Of a DNA stretch of 64,000 nucleotides, positions 47,229 through 58,400 are shown in pieces. This DNA is from Pyronema omphalodes (lineage: Eukaryota; Ascomycota; Pezizomycetes; Pezizales; Pyronemataceae), in contig JAJJXM010000049.1 in assembly GCA_024516155.1 (NCBI GenBank), forward strand, positions 1 to 64,000. Direction: 5' to 3'. The notes under the pieces were generated by a model. That model saw nothing but the letters and a program-made list of their open reading frames with translations, did not search any database and was not told where the DNA came from. How positions within the stretch are numbered: the first letter of the stretch is position 1; each line of letters begins with the position of its first letter. The translations under genes were made by a program, and so were the position numbers.

Positions 47229-47436
47229 AGAGATGAAGACTCTAGAGATGAAGACTCTAGAGATGAAGACTCTAGAGATGGAGACTCTAGAGATGGAGAC
47301 TCTAGAGATGAAGACTCTAGAGATGGAGACTCTAGAGATGAAGACTCTAGAGATGGAGACTCTAGAGATGGAGACTCTAGAGATGGAGACTCTAGAGATG
47401 GAGACTCTAGAGATGGAGACTCTAGAGATGGAGACG
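47229..47436. repeat. 15-bp minisatellite, about 14 units
   Basis: Unit AGAGATGGAGACTCT with an A/G variant (GAAGACTCT). Because 15 is a multiple of three, the array yields periodic peptides (RDGDS, MKTLE, SLESP) in several frames on both strands. I regard these as by-products. Confidence 0.95.
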
Positions 47437-49331
47437 GAGACTGCATCTACTCCATTTACTCGAACCGCAGAAAATTACTGGAGGACCTACGCAAGACCTA
47501 CGAACGAATCTTACCATGGGTCTTACCGGAAAACGTACCAGGCCAGCTTATGAAGAAGCCCTGGGTATAGATGTTATGTACTAGTATGTAGTATACTTCG
47601 GTATATACTTGTGTGTATACATACAGCAGAGTAGAGTAGAGTAGAAATGACAACGAATCTAGTTACGCAATTTAATTCATCAATTTAGTTCCTCAACCAT
47701 ATATTGAATGTTTAATATCCTCAGCTTAAAGTATAGAGCGCAGAGCTTTGATGGGACTGACCGCTATATAGCTTAGCTTCTAGATAGCTTGATTTGGCTT
47801 GGCTTTGGGTTTATTGGATTATTGGATTGCTGGATTGCTTGAACCTCGATGAACCTAGGTTATTCTAGTGGTGATTCTGTGTTAAGTATAAAGTATAAAA
47901 TAGAGGAACATGGGTTCTTTACCTTTGAATGTGTACCGTGTCTTTATGTGTTGAGTTGATCATGTTGCTAGTGTAGTTGATGGAGATTAATAGCAGTTCA
48001 TTTGACGGGCTGGCTAATGAAATTTATCTTTGCCAGCCGATGCATTGGGGATGTTCCGGACTGTGATGTGGTGCTGTGGTACAAATCGAGAAAGCCGCAG
48101 CCGGGTTGGACAGTTTGAAACTAGTTCCAGGAACTTGTGAAGGATCATAGAACAGACGATTAGGAAACCAGACCCAAGGTAATGTCACTTAAAATTTTCT
48201 AGTGCAGAATATAAGCTATCTTCATTCTATGTAAACCAAGATGCGAACGGGATCTTGCTGTATTATAAAATTATAAAATCATGTGAGCTAATTGTGTGAG
48301 TAAACTGTAAATCAGAGCTAACGTGAAAGAATCATCTTATATACATATGTATTTCATTACAATACAAAACATGACATCTTTGATGGGGGTCTGGCATTTC
48401 ATGGTATCCCAAACAGATGCCAAACCAAGGACTGAATCATAAGGGTTGCAACTGGCACTATTTCCTTACAGGTCTCACGGTACACTTCGGTATATACATT
48501 TACATATACTCCTGACTTTCCACGGAAGCTTTGATTTAGGTTACCCATTAGCCAACTTGAATCCCCCAGCATCATAGAATAAGGAAGGAAACATGTGCAA
48601 AGTCATATATATACATAGCATCCAGAAACCTGGGCGCGTACTCCCACACCAAAGAAACCATAACAGTCACGAGGGATATTACCCGAAAATCCTAGACCTG
48701 GTACCTACATACATATATCCTTTTATGCGGCGGTAAGGTTGTCGCCGATAGGACAATTCGAATTTCGGGGAATCCGGGGGTGTGGTTTTTTTTGAGGGTG
48801 TGGACGGTTATGTTACATACACTAGGATGAGGGGAATGTTTGAATGCACAGGCATAGAGGGAGTGCACTGGCTTTTATTCTCGTGGATTGCTTTTATGTT
48901 TGAGGTGGGTTGAGGATGGTGATATGTATGCACAGAGCTCAGGATTCAAGAATTCTTATTGATAAACACAAATGAATAAAAAAGCGTTTGATTTCTTTGT
49001 AACTTTCTGGGATTATTTTCATCGCTTTTCGAAAGTTTAAGGTACTGGCATCGTTTTTCACCGAGCTGTATATCCCACGTTTCGCAGCACGTTTCCCAGC
49101 ATTATTCCTCCAATTGAGTGAACGAGCATGTTCCATTCCCAATCCGAGCTACCGGGGGTGCATGTGCTAGCGTTATTTCCTAGCCTTTGTACATACCTAG
49201 CATGATGCCATGAGCTTAATACCCGACTCATGCTCCTCGCTAGCCTACATACACCGTCGTCACCGCATCATCACGACATTCCAACCGCATCGTCGCTTCG
49301 ACCTCAGCTTCATAGATGTTCCTCAAATGAA
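47437..49331. other. intergenic, no gene recognised
   Basis: Only short ORFs, AT-rich stretches and small direct repeats (GGATTGCTGGATTGCTT near 47825) were seen. Confidence 0.5.
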
Positions 49332-49890
49332 ATGAGTTCCGCCTTTAACAACCACCATATTTCGGACGAAGACCTCAGCTATATCGCGCATACACAGCGC
49401 ACACTTACCGCAGACCGTGGACTCGTCGACAGCCCGCCGTCTTCTTCTCGTCGCCCTTCCACTTCTTCTACACAGAGCGGAAATGCTAGTATCTCGCTAG
49501 ACCCCCGCGCGCTTTCCGCACTGTCGGCCCACTTTGATGAACTATTGGGTGCCATCACCACTCGGGTGAAACTTGTACGTATTGAAAAGGAGGGCGTAGA
49601 GGGGTTATTCCCGTTCCTCAGCCAACAACCGACTCCAGAAATAAGCTGTAAGGTGTACCTGCTAACTAAAAAGTTAGTTATCACAACAAACACTCGACGC
49701 GACAAATTCCCACCATCGCAGAGCTTCCTCCGTTGCAGATCTGGCGAATAAAGAAATGGAGCGACTACGAGATATTTTGAGACAATGTGATGAGCTACAG
49801 AATGAATTTCTAAAGATTAAGAGGATTGGGGATATTGTGAAGGGGTTCCGTGCTAGGGTTGAGGATCTGGAGAAGAGGATTGGGAAGTGA
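49332..49890 (+). CDS. CNL1: BLOC-1 complex subunit, CNL1-like
   Basis: Model join(49332..49574, 49678..49890), 151 residues. The intron GTACGT..AGTTAG with CTGCTAACTAA branch site is phase 0, and the junction reads ITTRVKL-LSQQTLDAT. The N-terminus is Ser/Pro rich. The second half is a continuous amphipathic helix: EMERLRDILRQCDELQNEF, then IGDIVKGFRARVEDLEKRIG. This matches the yeast Cnl1 helical pattern (kE-L-kCD-LEN-y..-ia-i-d-F-eRi), a subunit of the endosomal BLOC-1 complex involved in sorting. An alternative upstream Met at 49230 would add 34 residues. I prefer 49332 because the extension is low-complexity. Confidence 0.7.
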
Positions 49891-51313
49891 TGAGACGGCT
49901 TTTTCTACACGATACTGAGATCAGACGTATGCTTGAGGGTGGTTTTTTTGTCTTTTCGGAGTTCTGGGATTGTTGTTTACTTTGTTTTTCGAGATTATAA
50001 TTCTTTTATTAAGGGCGTGAACACACGAAGTGTGTCTTGCGCGTGTGCGATGTTTTGTTTCTGGGAGTTTAGGGTATGTACATCACAACTAATTTTCTCG
50101 TTTCTGGGGGCCGGGGGGTGGGGAGGGAGGGAGCGAGGAGTATTTTCTGGGGTCTATGCTCTTTCCATTCCAATCCAATCCAATTGATAGCCCAGAAATT
50201 ATCTTTTTTTTTTGTTTTTCTTCGCTACTCGGTGAAATTTCCATGATCTGAGAATTCTTTTTTATGGCATTCGTTCTCTGTATGTAAAAGTCATCTACGT
50301 AATGCATGAAGCATAACTGAAACATTTCCAATTCGTGTACTTGCTTTTAGCTGTTGCAGTTCATGGTATGCCGTACCCTGGTCTAAACTTTGAACTTTGA
50401 AGCTTGCCTGCTTGCCTGCTTGCCTGCGCAGCTGAAGCGAACAAGCGAACAAGCGAAAAAGCGAGGATTATCAAAAATAGGTACTATGTGCAGCATACCA
50501 CATACCACATACCGTATTCTCGAGATACCAGAGTTGCCACCTTTGAATAGGAAAATCAGTAGAAAAGCTTTCAAATACTCAAACCCACCCATATTTTACC
50601 AACTTCTTACTTCATATGCTCAGATAGTTAATAACTAATAATTAATTACAAGCTTATTACACATCATGACATTGGTTGTTACATGTGCCTATGCCTCGAA
50701 AGGGAACACGTAAGTTGTGATATTCTTGTATATCTGCTGTGTTGTAGGAGTAAACAGAATTTTATTGCTGAATATTCGATACCTTTGGAGGGTGGGGGTT
50801 GTGCTGGTGGATGTTTTGAGGATTATGAAAGGGCTTAATCATATACGATTCGATGGTGTATCTGATATAGGTTCAGAGGGTTTTAATGGCAGAATCGCAC
50901 AAAGAACAGTCATGAGCTTGGGTTTGATTACCGCTGAAATTAACTTCAACCCACACACGCACCCCCAGGTGGTTAACCCCAGAATTGATCCCATCAATAT
51001 ATTTTCAACTGCAAGGTATTCCCAGATTCAAGGCAAGAAATTAATATGCATGATAGTTCACTGTGAATGGAGTATGGGTTTATCAGTACGGGTTTCAGAA
51101 AGAAATATTTCATAACAACAATGATAGAAAACGAAAACGAGAAAGACGGTAATACACCACAGCTTCAAATGGTTTAAACAACAAAAATCATCGACATCTA
51201 GAAAGAAAGCAGTCCATAAAACCCCGTATAGCTTTAACCCCCTCAAGCTTAATCAACACCCCAACCATCAAGCGAACCAGAGATAAACCATCCACAAATC
51301 CAACCATCTACCC
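49891..51313. other. intergenic, no gene recognised
   Basis: A CTTGCCTGCTTGCCTG tandem lies at 50403-50426. An ORF at 50717-51115 shows no domain. The last roughly 300 bp belong to the first unit of the tandem triplication. Confidence 0.5.
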
Positions 51314-51900
51314 TTACCGGCGAACGTAGTATCCCGCCGGATTGTACGTCCACTGACTGCCTCCCGGCGCAGGAGCAGGAGCGGGAACAGGAGCCGGAAC
51401 CGGGACAGGCACGGGCCTATAAGCAGGAACCATAACAGGCGCAGGAGCCGGGACCGGTCGATAAACCGGTGCCGCAACAGGCGCTGGAGCCGCCGCACCC
51501 ATCCTGTAAGCCCCACCAACAAAGCTCCACGGATTTCCCTATACATAGATATCAGCATTTATTCCATCGCAGCCCAAGAAAAAATCCATACCGTACTAGC
51601 CGGCGTCGCCTTTGGCTGCATCATCGCCAACCGAGCAGCAGCAGCAACAGCAGCTTCATTACGTGAAGCTTGAATTGCCGCGGCTTGAGCCCGAGCGGCG
51701 GCTGCTTGCGCGGCATAGGCATTATAGGTAGCAGCAGCGGCTGATTGCCTGGCTTTTTCTGCTGCGGTTGCACGCGCAGAAGCTAGGTGTTGTTCGTAGG
51801 TTGGGATGTTTGGATACTGGGAGGCGGGCTGGTAGGTTCCCGTAGGTGTAAGGAGAGGGTAGAGGTACGAGCCTTGGTGGTTGTAGATGATGCGGTCCAT
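51314..51900 (-). CDS. Ala/Pro-rich tandem family protein 1
   Basis: Model complement(51314..51538, 51592..51900), 177 residues, one 53-bp phase-0 intron. It begins MDRIIYNHQGSYLYPLLTPT. A helical Ala/Arg/Gln segment follows (AAEKARQSAAAATYNAYAAQ), then after the intron GNPWSFVGGAYRMG and a VPAP/RPVP repeat, with the fixed end GSQWTYNPAGYYVRR. No signal peptide or known domain was found. The Pro-rich part varies in length among the three tandem copies while both ends are conserved, so the ends are probably functional. The role is unknown; a structural or wall-related function is a guess. Confidence 0.75.
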
Positions 51901-52161
51901 TAGGAGTTGAAGATTGTTTATGATTGGTGCAGATGGTAGTGTTATTGCGGTTTGCTGAAATTGATGAGCGGGAATGGCGGGGAAATAGGGATATTTATAC
52001 TGCGGGACCTAAGGCCTTATTGAGGGATTGTTACCCCTTCTATTGTTGGATAATGATTCATGGCTTTGCATGATGAGGGACATTCTATTATCGTCTGGTA
52101 TTATAATATAAAATTTGTTGTACGGTAGAAAGGGGGTGGTATTCTATCAGAGTGGATTTGA

Positions 52162-52173
52162 TACCAAGTGGTA
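52162..52173. promoter_or_regulatory. shared palindrome TACCAAGTGGTA, unit 1
   Basis: A 12-bp dyad about 262 bp upstream of the start codon of family protein 1. It sits at nearly the same distance in all three units and looks like a dimeric factor site (inference). A second shared block, GGGACCTAAGGCCTT, lies about 105 bp upstream. Confidence 0.5.
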
Positions 52174-52256
52174 TAGAATTGAATTGAAGGGGTCAAATTT
52201 TGGTGTTAATAGCGGTTCGAACGGGAGTCCGGTGAAAAGTTGACAATCCAGATTGA

Positions 52257-52330
52257 GTGTTGTTGATGGATGTGCATTAAATGTTGTTGATGAATGTGCA
52301 TTAAATGTTGTTGATGAATGTGCATTGAAT
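52257..52330. repeat. 24-bp tandem, three units
   Basis: TGTTGATGAATGTGCATTAA recurs at 24-bp spacing in the upstream region of unit 1. Units 2 and 3 have only one copy, so this is a local expansion. Confidence 0.85.
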
Positions 52331-53211
52331 ATGTTTTGCGTGGTAACTCCAGGTTGAATGGCAAGTATGCCTACATCGACTCAATGATGATTCATCCACT
52401 AGTGTTGGGTTATGCATCTCGACGCCAGGGTCATGGCTAGTCACTCACAATTGGTGTCTGCGTAGTCATGATTTTTCTACCTCGATTCTCACTTTCAGAC
52501 CCAAATTGTAATTCTTGTTGTTGAAGATTGCTACAGCTCGTCAGAGGATTAATTTGTGCTTTATATACACGCCGTCGGCGAAAATATCGACGCAGCAATC
52601 TAAAGAAATGAAAACAAACTCATCTGTGTTTGACACACCGGGAGTTAAGATGACGCTTTAAACCCCTCTGAACCATGAATTATGTATAACCAGTAGTTCT
52701 CCGCTCATCATATCTATACCTGTTGTCCATCCTCCTGAAGCTAGTACAAGCGCACTCGCCATACCAGTGTAGAGTAGAGTTAAAGGAGACTGTCAACTTT
52801 AGAATATCTCGGGTTGTTTTCGAGTTTTTACTTATAAATGTCTTACAAAATACCAAAGAACTGAATACATCGACAAATGCAAGACAAGAATTCATTTTTT
52901 CTCTAATATCACTCAGACGAAGTGCTGGTTTTAACGATTCATATTTCATGTATAAATATCACAGGTACAGAGTAATACAAAACAAAAAACAAGAATCACC
53001 ATAATAAAACTGCCTAATCGTATGTCTTAAACCGCAATAGCAACCGACATTCCGTCACATTACTGTTCACCAGTCAAATGTATCTTCTCCCTCCTCAAAC
53101 TTCAAGAAAGTTACACCCTACAAAGCCAACCGACCAAGACAACCATCAAACATCCCCAGGATCCATCCACAAAGCCACCCATCATAAAAACCAAAGCCCT
53201 GAGTTCAGTGC
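52331..53211. other. spacer between tandem units 1 and 2
   Basis: It is paralogous to the spacers upstream of units 2 and 3 (shared TTTATATAC.CGCCGTCGGCGA and GAATATCTCGG blocks). No gene was recognised. Confidence 0.6.
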
Positions 53212-53816
53212 TTAACGGCGGACATAATAACCCGCCGGATTGTACGTCCACTGACTGCCTCCTGGCGCGGGAGCAGGAGCGGGAACAGGAGCCAGAACCG
53301 GTCTGTAGACAGGAACCGGGAAAGGCACGGGCCTATAAGTAGGAGCTATAACGGGTGTAGGAGCCGGGACCGGTCGAAAAACCGGTGCCGCAACAGGCGC
53401 CGGAGCCGCCGCACCCATCCTGTAGGCACCACCAACAAAACTCCACGGATTTCCCTATACATCGATATCAGCCTTATTCCCTTACAACAAAACCAAGGTT
53501 TAATGCATACCTTATTTACTTGCACTACCTTTGGCTGCATCATCGCCAGCCGAGCAGCAGCAGCAGCAGCTTCATTACGTGAAGCCTGAATTGCTGCGGC
53601 TTGAGCCCGAGCGGCGGCAGCTTGCGCGGCATAGGCATTATAGGTAGCAGCAGAGGCTGATTGCCTTGCTTTTTCTGCTGCGGTTGCACGCGCAGAAGCT
53701 AGGTGTTGTTCGTAGGTTGGGATGTTTGGATACTGTGCGGCGGGCTTGTAGGCTCCCGTAGGTGTTAGAAGAGGGTAGAGGTATGAGCCTTGCTGGTTGT
53801 AAATGATGCGGTCCAT
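53212..53816 (-). CDS. Ala/Pro-rich tandem family protein 2
   Basis: Model complement(53212..53454, 53511..53816), 182 residues. It shares start MDRIIYNQQGSYLYPLLTPT and end GSQWTYNPAGYYVRR with its neighbours. The first exon ends PKVVQVNK, where the others have PKATPAS. The Pro-rich part has an extra VYRP unit. The frame is open further upstream (to 53975), but conservation begins at this Met, which is also used in the other copies. It lies about 1.9 kb from copy 1, same strand. Confidence 0.75.
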
Positions 53817-54075
53817 TGGGAATTGTGGGTTGTTGGGATTGATGAAGATGGTATTGTGATTGCGGTTGCTGGAATTGATAAGCGGGAATGGCTGGGAGAT
53901 CGGGTTATTTATACTGCGGGACCTAAGGCCTTCTTGGGGGATTGTTACCCCTTCTATTGTTGGATGATGATTCATTGTATTTTATGATGAGGGGGATTCT
54001 ATTATAGTCTGGTATTGTAATATAACATTTGCCGTACCGTAGAAAGGGGGTGGTATTCTATCAGAGTAGATTTGA

Positions 54076-54087
54076 TACCAAGTGGTA
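54076..54087. promoter_or_regulatory. shared palindrome TACCAAGTGGTA, unit 2
   Basis: Same dyad, about 260 bp upstream of the unit 2 start, inside the conserved string GATACCAAGTGGTATAGAAT. Confidence 0.5.
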
Positions 54088-55248
54088 TAGAATTGAACCA
54101 AGAGGGCTGAATTGCGGTGTTGATAATTCAGGATTGAAAACAGGAGTCCGGTGAAAGGTTGGCCATTCTGATTGAATGTTGTTGATGAATGTGCATTGAA
54201 TATGTTTTGCGTGGTAACGCTAGGTTGAATGGCAAGTATGCCTACATCGATTCAATGATGATTCATCCACTAGTGTTGGGTTATGACCCTGGACGCGGTA
54301 TTGGAAATCACATTCATGGGTTGTCACTCACAATTTGAGCCAGCGTTGTCGTGATGCTTCCCTCTCAATTCTTGCTTTCGACCCCAGTTGTGATTTGTTT
54401 TGTCGATCTGTGATGCAGTTTATGGAAGGATAAATCTATGGTTTATATACAAGCCGTCGGCGAGAATAGCAGTGCAGCAGCACAAAGAAGTGGAAACTTA
54501 ACAAACCCACTGGAGTTTGACACACCGATTGCTACGACGATACTTGAAACCCCTCTCAACTCTGAACATATGCAGAACTAGTAGTTCTTTGTTGCCAATA
54601 CTTCAAACTTCTGGTAATCCTCTTACAGCTCGCAGAATGACGTTCGATATACTAGTGAGGAGTAGAGTAAAATCAGACTGTTAACTTGAGAATATCTCGG
54701 ATTTTTTTCAAGTTCTACTTGTTGATTTCTTAAAATTTACCGAAGGACGGAATAATAGTTACAATATTTATGGCTGAACCTGCCCTCTATGCAACTTACT
54801 GTAGTATATGTCTAGTAAATTTCCGTATCAGCTTGGCCTGGGCTGGTTTTCATCACCATAAAAACCAACCACCACCCCTCCCTTCCATGATTAAGCCCAG
54901 AATCAATATCGTTAATACAAAGCACAAAACATCCATGTAATCAAAATGAGCACCCACTATAGATCTAGTATCACTCCACTGAAGCATGGTTTTTATCGAT
55001 TCATATTTTATATGGAAATATTCACAAGTACGCTAATATAAGATAAAAGACAGATACAACCATAATACACCGAATCATCATATGGTTTGAACCACAACAA
55101 AAACCGACATACAGTATGCTATCACAGTTCCGTCCACCGTTGTCCCCGTATAGCTTGAATACACTCAAGCTTTGTCAACAAACCATAGCATTAGGCCACC
55201 AAGCCACCTATCCACCAATCATGAACACCATAACCGTAAGTGCAATCC
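54088..55248. other. spacer between tandem units 2 and 3
   Basis: Upstream region of unit 2 followed by the downstream flank of unit 3. Paralogous blocks are shared with the other units. No gene was recognised. Confidence 0.6.
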
Positions 55249-55850
55249 TTACCGGCGGACATAATACCCCGCTGGATTGTATGTCCACTGACTGCCACTC
55301 GGAGCAGGAGCAGGAGCAGGAACAGGAGCCGGCGCCGGTCTATAGACAGGAACCGGAATATGTGCGGGCCTATAAGCCGGAACCACGACGGGCGCAGGAG
55401 CCGGGACCGGTCGATAAACCGGTGCCACAACAGGCGCCGTAGCCGCCGCGCCCATCCTGTAGGCACCACCAACAAAATTCCAGGGATTTCCCTATACGTC
55501 GATATCAGCATTTATTTCATCCCAATGCAATCAGAAATCCATACCTTACTAGCCGGCGTCGCCTTTGGCTGCATCATCGCCAGCCGAGCAGCAGCCGCAA
55601 CAGCAGCTTCATTATGTGCCGCCTGAATTGCCGCGGCTTGAGCCCGAGCGGCGGCAGCTTGCGCGGCATAGGCATTATAGGTAGCAGCAGCGGCTGATTG
55701 CCTGGATTTTTCAGCAGCTGTTGCGAGTGTGGAAGATAGATATGAGTAGCCGGGTGCATTAGGATATGAAGAGGCGGGCTGGTAGGTTCCCGTGGGTGTA
55801 AGAAGAGGGTAGAGGTATGAGCCTTGCTGGTTGTAGATGATGCGGTCCAT
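55249..55850 (-). CDS. Ala/Pro-rich tandem family protein 3
   Basis: Model complement(55249..55491, 55545..55850), 182 residues. Both conserved ends are kept (MDRIIYNQQGSYLYPLLTPT; GSQWTYNPAGYYVRR). The middle of exon 1 differs from the others: ASSYPNAPGYSYLSSTLATA replaces the PTYEQHLASARATA type. This copy is therefore the most diverged in its coding part and may be functionally distinct. Confidence 0.75.
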
Positions 55851-56109
55851 TGGGAATTGCGGGTAGTTGGGATTAGTGAAGATGGTATTGTGATTGCGGT
55901 TGCTGGAATTGATAAGCGGGAATGGCGGGGAGATTGAGATATATATACTGTGGGACCTAAGGCCTTGTTAGGGGGTTTCTTCCCCTACTATTGTTGGATG
56001 ATGATTCATGTTATTGTATGATGAGGGGAATTCTATCATAGTCTGCTATTGTAATAGAACATTTGCTGTACCGTAGAAAGGTTGTGGTATTTTATCAGAG
56101 TGGATGTCA

Positions 56110-56121
56110 TACCAAGTGGTA
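56110..56121. promoter_or_regulatory. shared palindrome TACCAAGTGGTA, unit 3
   Basis: Same dyad, about 260 bp upstream of the unit 3 start. It is kept although the surrounding spacer has diverged. Confidence 0.5.
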
Positions 56122-56395
56122 TACAATTGAATCGAAGGGGTTGAAAGTCGGTGTTGATAGTAATTCAAACGGGAGTCCGGTAAAAGATTGGCGACAAAGA
56201 TTGAATGTTATTGATGCATAGGTATTGAATATTTTTGCGTGGTAACACTAGATTCAATCGCAAGTTTGCATACATAGATTCAATGACGATCTAACCATGA
56301 GTGTTGGGTTATGCCTCTAGATACCAAGATCATGGGCTGTCACTCACAGTTGGAGTCCGCGTCGTCTTGATATTTCCCTCTCGATTTTCGCTTAA

Positions 56396-57929
56396 AATAT
56401 CATCAATACAGCAATTGGAGACTTCCCCCCTGCGATATCCGCAACCACCACCGGCATCTCTGTTTTTTCCATTGATTTCGGAACCGTGATACTTGGTTAC
56501 AAACTTCTGGAATCTTTCAGGACGTTTAACGAAGTTTTCGCTGGTGTTTCACCAGGAAGTCCGAGTTTTTACGCCTTTCACGCGTTTCAGATCTGGTCCA
56601 CCCCCACCGCGAGAAATGGCCCCCCGGTCCCGCCGACAGGCCGCAGCACGCGCCCAACCCGCCGGAAACGCTTACGGCGTGCTTTATGACGATTATGAGA
56701 GTCACAGCGATGTTCATGCCTCGGCAGAGGAATTGATTTCTGCACTTGATGGGTACACTCCGTCTCCATGTACCCAATGCTTCAAATCCACCACGGCTAT
56801 GGTGGCCCTCTCCGCAGCGATGCGAGAGATGAGGGGGGTGTTGGAAAGGTTTGAGAAATCTGCTTCCCCACGCATCGATTTGATGCTGCTGGACAATACT
56901 ATGGCTGTGGAGGCTATCAATGAACACCTGGACGTATTGACAGCCAGCAGTCAGGATATGAAGCACACAACGACAAAGAACTTATTCACTATTGCGACCG
57001 GCCTAGATTCCATCTCGCAGATGACGGAAAACAATGTTCACTCGACAGAGGAGCTGAAAGAGGCGTGGCGGATATCACGCGCTGAAATCGCAGCGCTGAA
57101 GGATGTGGTCGCTGGTCTGGCGAAACAGATCAGTGAACTCAAGGCGACAACCCTGCGCCCTCCATCACCGACCGCTGATACAACAATTTCCTCAGCTGTG
57201 GAGGAAATGTCTTACAAATCTTGGATGTTAAGCGGGGGAAGTGTTGGATGCGGTACGAAATCCTGCTGCCACAAGGGATCGTGCGAGCAGCAACAGTGCC
57301 AACACCATCACACAATCCAAAGCTACCATCCCCTCCCCAACGACAACCGCCGAACCCAACACACCCCCGAGCGATGTTAGCACTGCTGCCTCTGAAGCTC
57401 CAAAGGAATGGAAAATTGTTAAGGGTAAGCGAGGAAGAAGAAAGTCAAAGGGAACTGGGTCTGGGGGGTCACAAAGGACAGCAGGATTGTGTGACAACCC
57501 CCTGATGGAAGAGGATAGTGCAAGGAGAAAGAAAGCGCACCAACCGATAGCACAACACCACCGCGCCAGTCAATCATGGGCAGATGTAGTCCGCGGTGGT
57601 GGCATTAATGTCCAGATTGTCCTGGGGAATGACAATCTGAGATTGCCTACACCAGTGAAGTCGACTGGACAGAGAAGAGAGCGGCGAGGAGGGACCGCTG
57701 GAAGGGAGAGGCAGAGGGGTGTAGGAGGGAGAGGAGACCGCAGGTATAGAGGGCAGGGAATGGCGGGAAATGCCGGTCCTGTGTTGAACGCCCACGGTGC
57801 AGCCTTAGGGGATATAGATAGTACAGAGGTGGATGGGGTAGGGAAGGAGAGGGACAAAGAAGTACCTGGTACAGCAAGCCCTGAACGAACAGGTCCTCAA
57901 GATCGCACAGCCGGAGGGTCTGGTTGAGA
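56396..57929 (+). mobile_element. 1.5-kb insertion in the unit 3 upstream region
   Basis: Units 1 and 2 read continuously from CTCACAATT.. through the TTTATATAC.CGCCGTC block. In unit 3 the same sequence stops at about 56395 (CTCGATTTTCGCTT) and resumes at about 57930 (GTTCTTGTTGTCGAGG..AAGGATAAATCTATCGTTTA). The extra 1.5 kb carries an ORF1-like coding region. No clear terminal repeats or target duplication were found, which fits a non-LTR or truncated insertion. Confidence 0.65.
56616..57927 (+). pseudogene. frameshifted gag/ORF1-like coding region
   Basis: The first frame (from MAPRSRRQAAARAQ, 56616) has a Cys pair (PCTQC) and long helical, coiled-coil-like stretches (EELKEAWRISRAEIAALKDV), then degenerates after about 57240. 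The second frame, +1 relative to it, is open from 57232 to 57927, with EWKIVKGKRGRRKSKG, SWADVVRGGGINVQIVLGN and an Arg/Gly-rich end. A coiled coil followed by a basic RG-rich tail resembles ORF1 of Tad-like LINEs, but no zinc knuckle is seen and ORF2 is absent. A short intron instead of a frameshift cannot be excluded. Confidence 0.45.
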
Positions 57930-58204
57930 TGGAGTTCTTGTTGTCGAGGTTTGATACCGTCTATGAAAGGATAAATCTATCGTTTATATACTCTACAATC
58001 ACGTGCGACATGCGGAGTACTAATCCTTGAAAGCTATATGCTGAATGTTATAGGGTGGCTAGACATAGATATATAGAAGAACTTTAAAACGTTACCTGTG
58101 ACTACGCCAAAAATTTATAGAGAACCCTATTCCTCTCTGTACATCACATCAACACCGTAACAAACAACACCATCAACCCCTACCTACGCGCGATTTGCTG
58201 GACT

Positions 58205-58400
58205 ATTCATCTTGCATTACAGCACTGACCGACGCCTAAAAGACCTATACATAATATAGGACAAGAAGAAAATCAAAATCCCGTCCTCGAGGTCAAGCCA
58301 CGGACCTGGCGAGATCCGCTAATTTCCTGAATTCCATAATACAACTGTACGATACAAAGAGAGAACGAGGTGAAAAACTACTAAACATAAAAACCTAGAT
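58205..58400 (-). mobile_element. Tad-type LINE 3' UTR fragment
   Basis: The blocks CTGACCGACGCCTAAAAGACC and ATCCCGTCCTCGAGG-like, in this order on the plus strand, match the 3' UTR of the LINE at 10665-10850. It is inverted relative to the ORF1-like insertion, so it is a separate insertion event. Confidence 0.5.

Noticed and set aside
46829..47570. 205- and 133-codon frames with SLESP, RDGDS or MKTLE repeats
   Set aside because: They are produced by the 15-bp minisatellite on both strands, with no conserved flanks.
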